Notes: generated from the sequence alone by a model not told the origin. DNA of 64,000 nt from Streptomyces xylophagus (GCF_000716435.1 NZ_JNWO01000008.1:124001-188000), one strand, 5' to 3'; shown: positions 28,532-37,557, counted from the first letter of the stretch. A program made the numbers and translations.

Positions 28532-29845
28532 CTACGCCTTGCCGCCCCCGCCCCGCAGGGATGACAGAACCAGGCGCCCATACCGTGTGGTGAGGGCTGC
28601 GGCGGTGGCGGCGACCGACAGCGCGAGCGAGATGAGTAGGTGTGCTGTGGAGTGGTCGTCGAGGACCTGCAGGATGCTGAGGGCGGTGCCGAGCGGCAGG
28701 CCGAGAATGGTGAGGACGCCCAGGGCTCCGCTGATCTGTTGGCTGTCCTGGGTCTGTACGAGCCTGCTGTAGTCGGCTGCTTCGGCCAGGATTTCGTCGA
28801 ATCGTGCGGGGAGCCGGTGCTGGTTCTGGAAGGCGAGCAGCAGGTCGTTGGCCGTGCCGTGTGCGGTGAGGTGCTGGCGCCAGTAGGTGCTGCGGAAGAC
28901 GGCGATGTTCCGCTCCAGCGTGGCGACGGGGCGTGCCAGCGGTGAGGAGTTGAACACTTCGGAGAGTTCGTCGGTGAGCTCGTCGATGTGGTCGCGTTGG
29001 AGTGAGCCGAGGAGCAGGGCGTCGAGGTAGACGGTTCGCGAGTGCAGTGCGCCGAATTCGAAGAAGTCGCCCGCACCGGTGTCGGGCCGGTGGCCGAGGA
29101 AGGCGGCCCCTTGGCGTAGTACCAGGGCGCTCCAGTCCGCGGAGATTCTTACGACGTCCTTGAGCTGTTTTCCGGCGGTCTCCGGTGGCAGGGGGAAGTC
29201 CTTCGGTGTGGAGCGTGATGCCAGTTGCCACAGCCAGCGGTCCGCGGTGGCGGGCAGTGCTCCTTCGAGGTCGGCTCGGAGGGCGGGAGTGTGGCGCGCC
29301 GTGGGGGTCATGAAGGCGATGGTGTAGGGCTGGGCGAGGGCGAACGGCGTGTCGGGGTCACGGACGTCGGCAATGCCGGCGAGAAGGCCAGCCGGATCGA
29401 AGGGCCCGGTGAGCAGTACGTCAGCGGGGCTCGGCGTGAGCAGGTCGTCGGCGGGGTTCGGCCGCCGCCCGGCCAGGGACCGCAGTATGGGCAGCAGCGG
29501 TCTTTCCACGCTCAAGTGAAGGACAGCGAGGGCGTGTTCGGGATTGCGGGCGGTGGCTGCGCGGAGAAGTTCCAGGCCCAGCAGGTGCAGCCCGTCGTGT
29601 TTGACGTCCAGCGGCAGGTGCCAGCGCCGTGGCCGTCCCGGTGCCCCGTACAGTGCGCGGGCGGAGGCGGGGGCGAAGTAGGTGGACCGGGTCTGGGCGT
29701 CGGTGCGGCGGTTTCCCAGCTCGAATGGGAAGGGGCCTTCTGGCCAGCGGGGGACGCTCAGCAGCCGTACCGGCAGGACGATGGTCAGTTCCTGGCGTGC
29801 CCCTGTGACGTTTTCGAGCACCGGAGGAGCTCCGTGGGTGGTCAC
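28532..29845 (-). CDS. Membrane-anchored protein of the STAND operon, unknown
   Basis: The 437-residue protein has a soluble N-terminal part (about 1-380) with beta-rich and helical stretches and no motif I can name. A helix of about 50 residues ends near 370, then come two membrane segments (about 378-395 and 404-423) and a short basic, glycine-rich tail. The arrangement recalls CorA-like or effector membrane proteins, in which a cytosolic sensor drives a two-helix membrane module. It begins with GTG overlapping the stop of the 88-aa gene. A membrane-disrupting effector is a plausible but unproven role. Confidence 0.72.
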   Translation of the reverse strand: MTTHGAPPVLENVTGARQELTIVLPVRLLSVPRWPEGPFPFELGNRRTDAQTRSTYFAPASARALYGAPGRPRRWHLPLDVKHDGLHLLGLELLRAATARNPEHALAVLHLSVERPLLPILRSLAGRRPNPADDLLTPSPADVLLTGPFDPAGLLAGIADVRDPDTPFALAQPYTIAFMTPTARHTPALRADLEGALPATADRWLWQLASRSTPKDFPLPPETAGKQLKDVVRISADWSALVLRQGAAFLGHRPDTGAGDFFEFGALHSRTVYLDALLLGSLQRDHIDELTDELSEVFNSSPLARPVATLERNIAVFRSTYWRQHLTAHGTANDLLLAFQNQHRLPARFDEILAEAADYSRLVQTQDSQQISGALGVLTILGLPLGTALSILQVLDDHSTAHLLISLALSVAATAAALTTRYGRLVLSSLRGGGGKA

Positions 29846-30108
29846 CGGTAGAACTCGGCTGGGTCGGGCTGGTTGAGGCGGATGACGAACTCCGCCCGGT
29901 CGGGGCTTTCGGCGCTGAGGTGGAAGCGGACGCGTTCGCCGGTGCGGATGGTGCGGAACCCCTCGGTCACGATCTGTCGGTAGTCGAAGCTGTAGTACCG
30001 CTCGTCCTCGTCGTCGCGGACGACATAGGAGCCGAGCGCACCGCTCAGTCCGCCGCCACTCGGTCGCCTGTCGACAATGGTTCCGTGACGCGGCCCGCTG
30101 ATGCTCAT
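29842..30108 (-). CDS. Small cold-shock/OB-like protein
   Basis: The 88-residue protein has a glycine-rich strand (GTIVDRR...LGSYVVRDDEDERYYSFDY) followed by EGFRTIRTGERVRFHLSAE. This mirrors the order of cold-shock domains, where a strand pair is followed by the EGFRTL-x-G-x-V-x-F element. It may bind single-stranded nucleic acid. The ATG at 30108 overlaps the stop of the STAND gene (ATGA) and its own stop overlaps the next start. A longer upstream reading would run inside the STAND gene and is rejected. Confidence 0.7.
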   Translation of the reverse strand: MSISGPRHGTIVDRRPSGGGLSGALGSYVVRDDEDERYYSFDYRQIVTEGFRTIRTGERVRFHLSAESPDRAEFVIRLNQPDPAEFYR

Positions 30109-32759
30109 GCCGTCGCCTCCTGTGTCCCGGAGGTGTCGAGGTCCTGTACGCACCGGAAGCCGACCGCGTTGCTCCTGCCGCGTTTGCGGTAGATGCCCTT
30201 GCTGCTGGTCTGTACTGCCCGCATCGGGTTGTCGTAGCTGCCGCCGCAGATGACGGCCTCGCCGGGGTCGTCCAGGCTGGTGGATGTCCATTCCCAGCAG
30301 TTACCCACCATGTCGAGGACGCCGAACGGGGAGCGGTTGCCCGGCCGTTCGTCGACGGGTGTCGCTCCGGCCCGCCGGACGGCGTCGCCGGCGAAGTCGC
30401 GGTACCACGCCTGATAGGTCACGACGGGTCGGCCGACCCAGGTGTCGGCGCAGTTGACGCGGGTGCTGTCGGGTGTGTCGCCCCAGGGGAAGAGGCGTCC
30501 GTCGCTGCCGCGTGCGGCGGCTTCCCATTCGAGGGAGGTCGGCAGCCGTTTGCCCTCGAAGGCGGCGAAGGCGTATGCGCTCCACCAGTTGATGCAGATG
30601 GCAGGGTGAGCGTCGTAGCGCGGATTCTCGTAGTAGTCGGGCCGCGTCAGCCGGTCGGTCCAGGGGCGGTGGGTGACGTCGGCCGGCTGGTCGGGGTGGT
30701 CCCACTGCGAGGTGCCGTCCGCGTCGAGGGCGTTGAGGAAGCAGCGGTAGCGGGCGACGGTCACGGCGTGGCGGTCGAAGCGTACGGGGCGCTCGACGCG
30801 GCGGAGCAGGAGCCGTTCGGCCGGACCGACCAGGTACGCACCGGCGGGCAGCACGCAGTCGTCAATCTCCCGGTCGCCGGGCATGCCAGCGAGGAAGGCG
30901 CGCACCTGCTCGGTGAGGAAGCCGCCACCGGGAAGGTCCGCTGCCAGGTTCCGGTTCGCGGGCTCGGCGAGGAACCTGGCAGCCAGCAGTTCCTGATATG
31001 CCGTGTGGACGAGGGCGACGTGATCGGGCCCGGCGGGCCGCAGCAGCGGAGCAAGAACGCACGCGTCGAGATCGAGGCGGCCGTCCTGGAATGCATTGGC
31101 CCCCAGCTGCCGGTGTATGTCGAGGAGGGAGAACACGGTGCGGTCGGTGAGGAAAGCATGCCCGAATGCGGCGGGCAGCTGCTGCTCCAGGTCGGGCTGC
31201 CCGCGCTCGGCCAGCGTCCGCGTGATGTGAGCGCCGAGGATGTCCGCGAGCGGCTTCCCCGCGGGGAGGTTAAGCGCTGTGGTGAGGCGCTTTTCGAGCG
31301 GGGTTTCCTCGGGTTCGGCCAGGCGTACGACGTGGAAGTGCGGCACGCGTGAGGGGTCGATGCCGTTCGCGTACATCTGCTCGACCAGCTGCTCGGAGCG
31401 GCCCGCGCCGCTGTCCAGCAGCTGACGGATCTGAGGCGAGTCCGCGAGGAAGGACACGCGTGAACTCATGACCACCGCCGATTCGGCGGACAGCACGGCC
31501 GCGAGATCGGTGAAGAGCCGCAGGAATCCGGCAGGGCTTGGTTCCTCGACGCCTTCGTCCACGGCGTCGAGCACGCACAGTGCGGCGCCGGAACGGATGA
31601 GGTAAAGGAAGAGTTCGTATGCGCGTGAGCGGTCGGACGCCATGGCCGGCGTGAGGAGGCGGGCCGCGTACTCGGAGAATGGTTCGTCCTTCGGTTTGAG
31701 ACCGAGGTCGAAGTAGAAGCGGAAGCGGCGGATCTCCGGGTTGACGGCCAGCGAGCGCAGGAGCGTGCTCTTGCCGCTTCCCGGACGGCCGGTGACCAGG
31801 ACGTTCGCACTGCCGTGTGCCAGGCGTGTCAGGAGTTCCGCCGCGTCGGTGGACTGCTCCATCTTCGACTCGCCGGTACGGGGATCGGTGGCCAGTGCCG
31901 CCGCGGCGACAGCGGCCCTCGGCTCGTCCGGGGTAGTGGCAGAGGTGAGATCGGCGAGGTGGGTGTCGAGACTGACGAGGGTCTCGACGAAGCCGTCGTA
32001 GCGCACGATACGGAAGTCCAGCCCCAGCATGTGATGCAGGGCGCCGGGTCCCGCACCGCCGTCGTCGTCCAGGACGACGAACCGGGTGAGCTTGGGCAGC
32101 CGGGTACGCAACAGCTCTCCGCCACTGGCAGCAAGGACGGTACCCAGGTCGTCGGCGTCCCTGGAGAGCATCAACTCCACGTATTCCAGCCGCATCCCCG
32201 ACTCGCGGCAGAACAACTGGTAGACGGTGTCCGGGCTGAGGACGAACCGCTTCGCCTGCCGGTAGCCGAGGGTGACGTACAGCCCGGCAAGGAACTCGCA
32301 ACGGCGCGCCACCTCGGGCACCATGTCCGGCTCACCGCCGAGAAGCGCCGCGCTCCCGGTGTCGGTGAACCAGACCAGCACGTCCACGAGCCTGCGGACC
32401 GCCAGCAGCCCGTCCTCGTCACATATGTCGTACCCGTCGTGCGTGGACCGGTTGCGGAGCCGTCGAATGTCTTCGAGCGCATCCACAACCGTGCTGCTGC
32501 GGATGTACGGACGGCAGCGCTTGACCAGGTCGTTCAGGGCCTTCGTCGAGGGGTCGCCCTCGACCTCGTGGTGACGCCACAGCTCCTTGAGCAGTTTCTC
32601 GGTCAGCTTCCCGACCAGGGCGACCGCGTTCTCGGGATAGCCGTCGTTGAGGGACCGTAACGGCCGTTCCAGATCGAGCCCCAGCCGATCGGCGATCCGC
32701 GTGTGGTCATCGAGTTCACTCCGCAGGCGCCGCAGCCGTTCATCGACCAAGGTACTCAC
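30105..32759 (-). CDS. HEPN-like / STAND NTPase / FGE-like domain fusion
   Basis: The 884-residue protein has an N-terminal HEPN or DUF4145-like helical domain (about 40-135) with RNRSTH at 102-107. A linker region (140-300) precedes a NACHT/STAND P-loop with Walker A GRPGSGKST (323-331) and Walker B LCVLDAVDE (393-401), then a winged or helical region. The C-terminal formylglycine-generating-enzyme-like domain (about 640-875) has RLPTSLEWEAAARG, FPWGD, GNCWEWT and a terminal GFRC. The cysteine pair that catalyses in true FGE is absent (the segment reads GIYRKRG), so it probably senses or binds. GTG start overlaps the methyltransferase stop. Confidence 0.82.
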   Translation of the reverse strand: MSTLVDERLRRLRSELDDHTRIADRLGLDLERPLRSLNDGYPENAVALVGKLTEKLLKELWRHHEVEGDPSTKALNDLVKRCRPYIRSSTVVDALEDIRRLRNRSTHDGYDICDEDGLLAVRRLVDVLVWFTDTGSAALLGGEPDMVPEVARRCEFLAGLYVTLGYRQAKRFVLSPDTVYQLFCRESGMRLEYVELMLSRDADDLGTVLAASGGELLRTRLPKLTRFVVLDDDGGAGPGALHHMLGLDFRIVRYDGFVETLVSLDTHLADLTSATTPDEPRAAVAAAALATDPRTGESKMEQSTDAAELLTRLAHGSANVLVTGRPGSGKSTLLRSLAVNPEIRRFRFYFDLGLKPKDEPFSEYAARLLTPAMASDRSRAYELFLYLIRSGAALCVLDAVDEGVEEPSPAGFLRLFTDLAAVLSAESAVVMSSRVSFLADSPQIRQLLDSGAGRSEQLVEQMYANGIDPSRVPHFHVVRLAEPEETPLEKRLTTALNLPAGKPLADILGAHITRTLAERGQPDLEQQLPAAFGHAFLTDRTVFSLLDIHRQLGANAFQDGRLDLDACVLAPLLRPAGPDHVALVHTAYQELLAARFLAEPANRNLAADLPGGGFLTEQVRAFLAGMPGDREIDDCVLPAGAYLVGPAERLLLRRVERPVRFDRHAVTVARYRCFLNALDADGTSQWDHPDQPADVTHRPWTDRLTRPDYYENPRYDAHPAICINWWSAYAFAAFEGKRLPTSLEWEAAARGSDGRLFPWGDTPDSTRVNCADTWVGRPVVTYQAWYRDFAGDAVRRAGATPVDERPGNRSPFGVLDMVGNCWEWTSTSLDDPGEAVICGGSYDNPMRAVQTSSKGIYRKRGRSNAVGFRCVQDLDTSGTQEATA

Positions 32760-33532
32760 GCAGACTCCCCACCTCGCCGGCCCAGGACGAACGCGAACCG
32801 GTCCGGAAACACCAGCACGGGCTCCGGATGAGCGCCTCGCATCTCTTCGACGCCCTTCTCGATCTCGCTGTCGCTGAAGGTGGAGAGCAGGGACATGTAG
32901 CGGGCACGCACCATGCCGAAATACTTGTCCCGGTCAATGTGCAGCTCATGCTCGACATAGCTGAGACCTGCATCCAGCCCGGCACCTCGCAGGTGCCCCT
33001 CGATGACAGCCGGGTCCGGCTGCAGCTCCTCGAACCGAGCGAGCGCCGCCTCGAACAGCGGGTACTGGATGGTGGCCGGCAGCATCACCACCAGCAGTCG
33101 GCCTCCGGGCGCCAGCCGGTCTGCCAGGCCGCGAAGCGTGTGTGCCGGATCGGCCACGTGATGCACCGACTCCTTCAGCCACATTGCATCGAGCTGCTCG
33201 TACGGCAGTCGCGTACGTACTTCGGCGATGTCCTCGGCGGACGCAACGACGGGTGTCAGGTCGGCCGGAGGCGGCGTCCCGAGCTGACCGAGCATCGCTT
33301 CGGAAGGATCGACGCACAGAATGGGGTGGCGGGGCTGGAGCTGCTTGGCGACTTGCCTGGCGAACAGGCCCGTACCGGAGCCGATGTCGGCGATCCGGTC
33401 CGTGGGGCCGAGCCGCAGTGCCTCAGTGATCCGGCCTGACATCCAGGGAACGTAGTCCGGGCCGTAGACCCAGTGCTCGTCGTACTCGGCCGCCAACTCC
33501 TCATAGTGCCCTCGCGCGTCGCGCCCCTCCAC
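32756..33532 (-). CDS. Class I SAM-dependent methyltransferase
   Basis: The 258-residue protein has the motif I loop IADIGSGTGLFARQVA (about 49-64), an acidic end of strand two (CVDPSEAML) and WLKESVHHV near 120. This is the layout of UbiE/Methyltransf_11-type small-molecule or protein methyltransferases. It is first of the four-gene STAND operon, with GTGA overlap into the next gene. I chose GTG at 33532, preceded by GAGGGGG; the frame stays open further upstream but loses protein character. The substrate is unknown. Confidence 0.82.
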   Translation of the reverse strand: MEGRDARGHYEELAAEYDEHWVYGPDYVPWMSGRITEALRLGPTDRIADIGSGTGLFARQVAKQLQPRHPILCVDPSEAMLGQLGTPPPADLTPVVASAEDIAEVRTRLPYEQLDAMWLKESVHHVADPAHTLRGLADRLAPGGRLLVVMLPATIQYPLFEAALARFEELQPDPAVIEGHLRGAGLDAGLSYVEHELHIDRDKYFGMVRARYMSLLSTFSDSEIEKGVEEMRGAHPEPVLVFPDRFAFVLGRRGGESA

Positions 33533-33741
33533 GATCCCCCTCGTGTGCCGCCGGTTGTGCCGTACAGGCACCAGGCAGGCTATCGCGGGTACTTGATCGG
33601 CAACAGGCTGTAATTGGACGTTGGCTGGCCGCTGTTCAACGGCCCCTGCCGGGGGCGCCCTCTTATGGGCTGGCCAACAGACCGAGCGACCGCCGCGGCC
33701 TCCCCCGCGATCTGGACAAGATCTGGGGCGGCAGTGGCCAA

Positions 33742-33771
33742 GATCGTGGCTTGAAGTTGGACGCCACGATC
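33742..33771 (-). terminator. Possible terminator after the 184-aa lipoprotein gene
   Basis: Arms GATCGTGGC (33742-33750) and GCCACGATC (33763-33771) enclose a 12-base loop with no T-run. Confidence 0.5.
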
Positions 33772-33819
33772 CCGGGCGTCGTAACGGACGCGGAGCACCT
33801 TGGCTGCCGGACGCGTGCG

Positions 33820-34374
33820 TCAGCTCGAGAGGGGTGTGTCGCTCGACCAGAACGTTGACTGCACGTTCGGAGCCGGCAACTCCTGCTTCGAGTAGTCGAG
33901 GCCGTTCGGCTTGCTGGTCGGCGGAGCAACCTCGGACTTCTCCACACACGGGGTGGCGACGCTCACGTGGGCCTGGCCGGTGGTCCCAATCAGGACTTCG
34001 AGCTGGAAGCCGTCCTTGATCTCGAAGTTGACCGCCAGCCCGTTCGGACTCGTGGCGACGAGCTTGTAGCCCTTGCCTTTCCATTGGCGTTCTAACACAC
34101 CAAGGAAGCTGCCGCGCCGTTCCGTCGAGATGATCGTTATGACGGAACGATCGCGATCCGCATAGCAGTCACCCGGCATGGAGTACGTGTGCGTCCACTG
34201 AACGGGAGGCTTGATGGCCGCCAAGGTCTCGTCCAGAATCGCGTCCGCCCTGTCGGCCGCCTCTTGCATGTTCGTTTTCGATTGGCTTTTCTTGCTTGAG
34301 GACGCGGTACCTGTCGCGCCGCACCAGGCAAGAAGCAGGAGCAGTACTGCGGCCGCTGTAACCCTTTTCCTCAT
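33820..34374 (-). CDS. Putative lipoprotein, possible immunity-type protein
   Basis: The 184-residue product has a basic start, a leucine-rich core (10-16) and a lipobox-like LLAWC with Cys18, so it is probably lipid-anchored outside. The mature part has KPPVQWTHTYSMPGDCY near 55-71, then alternating strands with GVLERQWKGKGYKLV. It looks like a distant relative of the 176-aa lipoprotein next to it. It lies downstream of the DUF1023 hydrolase but is set off by 216 bases with a terminator, so it may have its own promoter. Function unknown. Confidence 0.72.
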   Translation of the reverse strand: MRKRVTAAAVLLLLLAWCGATGTASSSKKSQSKTNMQEAADRADAILDETLAAIKPPVQWTHTYSMPGDCYADRDRSVITIISTERRGSFLGVLERQWKGKGYKLVATSPNGLAVNFEIKDGFQLEVLIGTTGQAHVSVATPCVEKSEVAPPTSKPNGLDYSKQELPAPNVQSTFWSSDTPLSS

Positions 34375-34539
34375 CGCGGCGTCTCCACCGTGAAGTATCC
34401 CGGCTGTCCTGCGACAATGGCGGCGACATTTCGAACAGAAGCCTTATCCTTCCCATCCTCTAGAGGAAAGCGGTTCTGCACTTCAGAGGTTTCCGGGTCC
34501 GTTACATCCTTGAATAGAGCCATTCAAGTTTCGGAACAC

Positions 34540-34573
34540 CTTGGCCGCCTGGACCGCTCTCCAGGCGGCCAAG
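34540..34573 (-). terminator. Terminator after the 176-aa lipoprotein gene
   Basis: Perfect 14-base arms (34540-34553 and 34560-34573) flank the loop CCGCTC, 17 bases beyond the gene's stop on the minus strand. Confidence 0.85.
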
Positions 34574-34590
34574 CTGGAAGCCGTCGAGAC

Positions 34591-35121
34591 TCAGAAGCGC
34601 TCGACCTCTTCGCCGTCCGGGACCTTGTAGCAACCGGATACAAGGTCCAGGCTCAGCATCGGCGGGTCTTCCTTCGACATTTTGATGATTTTTACGCTGA
34701 CCTTCTTCTTGTTGTTGTCAGCGGTCAGGTTGATGTTCTTGTTCTTGCTGGTGTCCGGCCCGTATTCGACGATTTCCCACCCTTGTTTAGGTAGTTCCGT
34801 CTTGAGTTGTTCCATCGCAGTGTCAAGGTCGCTCGACGATGCGGGGTAAAAGCTCCACGGGTGGAAGATCCGAAAGTACGTCTTCGTGTCCTTTCCTGAG
34901 CAATCCGTGACTCCCGGACGGCTGTTGGACGTCTTCCCCTTCACGCCGATCAGATCGTAGATACCGCTGGATACCTTTTCCATCGCATCGGAGGCGTCTC
35001 TTGAGGTGCTCGTGCCTGCAGACGGGATTGCATCGGAGTCTTTGTCAGTCATGCTGCATCCGGTGAGAGTAGTGAGGGCAAGGGGTACGGCGAGCGCGAG
35101 AGTGCTCAGTTTGGTCTTCAT
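34591..35121 (-). CDS. Lipoprotein beside DUF1023 hydrolase, possible immunity protein
   Basis: The 176-residue product has a clear lipoprotein signal with lipobox LTGC (Cys22). The mature domain has a helix (about 43-60), CSG...YFRIFHPW near 74-89, and a strand-rich end rich in Lys/Asn. It starts 30 bases after the hydrolase stop on the same strand and is followed by a strong terminator, so it belongs to the hydrolase transcript. Surface lipoproteins encoded just after secreted lipases can act as immunity proteins (TilA in Staphylococcus); that role is only inferred here. Confidence 0.75.
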   Translation of the reverse strand: MKTKLSTLALAVPLALTTLTGCSMTDKDSDAIPSAGTSTSRDASDAMEKVSSGIYDLIGVKGKTSNSRPGVTDCSGKDTKTYFRIFHPWSFYPASSSDLDTAMEQLKTELPKQGWEIVEYGPDTSKNKNINLTADNNKKKVSVKIIKMSKEDPPMLSLDLVSGCYKVPDGEEVERF

Positions 35122-35151
35122 GTCAGGGAGCCTTACGTCGTCGGGCTGGTC

Positions 35152-36957
35152 CTACTTCACATGCGCCCAGGGGTCGGGCGGCGGCTTCAGTGCCACGTTG
35201 TCGCCCTTCCCGACGACGACCAGGGCCTGATTCAGCAGACTCTGCGAGTTGTCATCCCAGTAACCGCTGTGCCCTTCGGTGTCGGTCGTCATCTGGTTGG
35301 CGCCGAATCCCGGATCGCTGGGGATGATGAAGCGGTCCCCGCCGAGGCCGTAGCGGCCGATGTCCGGAACCGGGTCTCCGTCGGCCTCCTCGTTCCACAC
35401 ATGGCCCTTGGGGACATCCAACTCATCGGCACCGGACACCTTGACGCCAGGACTGCCAGCGAAGACGATGTCATCGGCGTTGAGATGCCCCGTCTCTGCG
35501 GCGGCGCCGACAAGGGTCGTTCCGTAGGAGTGTGCAATTACGGTGGTGTGCGCCGGCGAATCTCCGGAATGCGACACGTCGAGTCCGTCCATGAAATTAC
35601 GGAGTGCCGGTGCGCCGTCGTACGCGTAGTGTTCGAACGGTGCGTCTTTGACGACGCTGTCCGGTGCGTCGTAGCCGAGCCAGGTGATCGTGGAAACGGA
35701 TTGCCCACCGGCTTTGGCGTCGGCTTCGTGCCAGACATTGACCATCCGGTTGATGTTCCCGTCGATATTGCCCAGCTCCGACGTCGTACCTGGAACATAG
35801 ACCGCCTGATGATCCGCGGTGTCCGGGTTTCCGTTGGCGATGATCGCGCGGCCGTCTCCTTCGGTGCTGAATCCCAGCAGGTATGCCTCGGGGAGCCCGT
35901 TCTTACCGGTCGCGTCGAAACGAGTCTGGATCGCATTCATACCGTCGAGAGATTTGTGAGCGTTCTTCCGTGCCTCTTCCCAGTCCTTCCACGCCTGGGT
36001 CTCCACGTTGACGCCCTTCATCACAGTCCCGGTATAGGGGTCGATGTAGGTCTGGAATCGCTCGGGCTCCGGGTGGTTCTTCAGCCAGGCGTCGTACTGA
36101 CCCTGCGCAACACCATGGTCCTCGGCGAGGACCATGCGGTTCGCCTCGTCCCGAACCGTGGAAGGCAGCCCGTCGAACGCGCCCACGGCATCGGGTCGCA
36201 TAGACACCCACGCGGCCTGTTCCTCCGCGCTGAGTCCCTTCCACCACGCCGCGTTGTCCTGCGGACTGCCGTCTTTGGGCGGCTGCGGCAATGAGTCGAG
36301 GTACTTCTTGCCCGCGTCGCGTACACCGCTCGTGTCCGAGGACGCGTCGGCCCAGTCCCGGTCGGAGACGGTCAGGTCGTCGTCTGCCTTCAACGCCCGC
36401 AGCTTCGGCGCCCACTTCTCGTCGGCCTCCGTCGCCTCCTTGAGGGCCGTGGCGATCCGGTCCACACAGTCCTGCGCGAGGCGGTGGTTGGGGTTGGGGT
36501 CGAAGTTGGCCGCCTGACGGCCAACGGCGGAGGCTGTGTCATCCGTCAGGCCGGTCACCGTGCCACCCTCGGGTACCTTGCCGTCCTCGGTCTTCTGCCC
36601 GCCCGGCGGATAGGTGATCGAGCCGTCAGAGTTCACGGTGAGCTTCGCCGCATGGGCGTCCTCGATGGCCGCGTCGAGTTTCCTCTTGGCTGCTTCCATC
36701 TCGTACGCGAACGCCTCGAGAGCTGTACTGACAAGACCGCATTCGAGTTGGATGTAGTGGAAGTTCTTTCCCAACTCCGTTAGCTGGACGACCGCCGCGT
36801 CCGCAGCCTCGCCCTTCAGGGACTCCCTCATGGCCACGGCTATCTGGGTCTCGATGCGGTCTTTGGCCGCACTCGCCTTGTCAGAGGTGCTGCGGTATCC
36901 GTCGGCCGCTTCCGAGTACTCGGTCGGCTTGAGGGCCTTGAGTGTTGCAAGGTCCAT
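35152..36957 (-). CDS. DUF1023 alpha/beta hydrolase with WXG-like helical N-terminus
   Basis: The 601-residue protein has an N-terminal helical region (about 1-110) of the length and heptad pattern of ESX/WXG100 substrates, a middle domain (about 115-340) and a C-terminal DUF1023 alpha/beta hydrolase domain. The nucleophile elbow AHSYGTT (G-x-S-x-G type) lies near residue 472, GSPGVKV follows, and a histidine near the end (EGHSGYW) could complete the triad. No Sec signal is seen, consistent with type VII export. It starts 6 bases after the 148-aa partner gene and is followed by a lipoprotein gene. It is probably a secreted lipase or esterase. Confidence 0.8.
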   Translation of the reverse strand: MDLATLKALKPTEYSEAADGYRSTSDKASAAKDRIETQIAVAMRESLKGEAADAAVVQLTELGKNFHYIQLECGLVSTALEAFAYEMEAAKRKLDAAIEDAHAAKLTVNSDGSITYPPGGQKTEDGKVPEGGTVTGLTDDTASAVGRQAANFDPNPNHRLAQDCVDRIATALKEATEADEKWAPKLRALKADDDLTVSDRDWADASSDTSGVRDAGKKYLDSLPQPPKDGSPQDNAAWWKGLSAEEQAAWVSMRPDAVGAFDGLPSTVRDEANRMVLAEDHGVAQGQYDAWLKNHPEPERFQTYIDPYTGTVMKGVNVETQAWKDWEEARKNAHKSLDGMNAIQTRFDATGKNGLPEAYLLGFSTEGDGRAIIANGNPDTADHQAVYVPGTTSELGNIDGNINRMVNVWHEADAKAGGQSVSTITWLGYDAPDSVVKDAPFEHYAYDGAPALRNFMDGLDVSHSGDSPAHTTVIAHSYGTTLVGAAAETGHLNADDIVFAGSPGVKVSGADELDVPKGHVWNEEADGDPVPDIGRYGLGGDRFIIPSDPGFGANQMTTDTEGHSGYWDDNSQSLLNQALVVVGKGDNVALKPPPDPWAHVK

Positions 36958-36963
36958 GACTGA

Positions 36964-37410
36964 TTACCGCCCCGTGTCCTGACCACCGACAGCCGAAGTG
37001 TCCGCGTAGTCCACCTTCAGGTTGCCGATCTCGACCATGATCGCCTCATCGGTCTTCAACTGGTCGTTGCCCGCTTTCTCCAGCAGACCCGCGAGCTTCC
37101 CACACCGCTCGCTCACACTCTTGACGTAGCGCTCCCAGGAGTCATAGACGTCCTTCTGGGCCCCCGCAGTCAGGCAGCCGGCGTCCGTGCCGAGACCTTT
37201 CTGACCGTCCGAGAGCTTTCCCAGCGCCTTGCTGATGTCGTCACGAAACGAGCCGACGTCCTGGCCGGCCTTGGACCAGGCCGGCTTGTTCGACACCAGC
37301 GTGCCGGTACCACTACCACCGGGGTCGAGCGGTACGTGGTTCAGTTGCATCTTCGCGGTCTGCCGCTCGACCGCCGCGGTCTTGAGCTGCTCCCACTCGT
37401 CCCACGCCAT
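36964..37410 (-). CDS. WXG100/ESX-like partner protein
   Basis: The 148-residue helical protein carries conserved Trp residues (W3, W6, W45 and YDSWERY near 90), a glycine-rich loop and no signal peptide. This is consistent with an ESX-type helical-hairpin partner or secretion chaperone. It lies 6 bases before the DUF1023 hydrolase gene and should be co-expressed with it. The strict W-x-G bend is not evident, so it is WXG-like rather than a textbook EsxA. Confidence 0.65.
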   Translation of the reverse strand: MAWDEWEQLKTAAVERQTAKMQLNHVPLDPGGSGTGTLVSNKPAWSKAGQDVGSFRDDISKALGKLSDGQKGLGTDAGCLTAGAQKDVYDSWERYVKSVSERCGKLAGLLEKAGNDQLKTDEAIMVEIGNLKVDYADTSAVGGQDTGR

Positions 37411-37557
37411 ACGTGGCCCCTTCCCCGTGGCTCGTCGTGCACCGACGAGCTGATGTGAACGTGCGACAGCAATGCTGCGGTGGTCGAGAAGTACCGTAAC
37501 GCCCGTGCATCACATGCCCCATCAGCACCGGGGACCATCGCGCATGAGTATCTGTAC

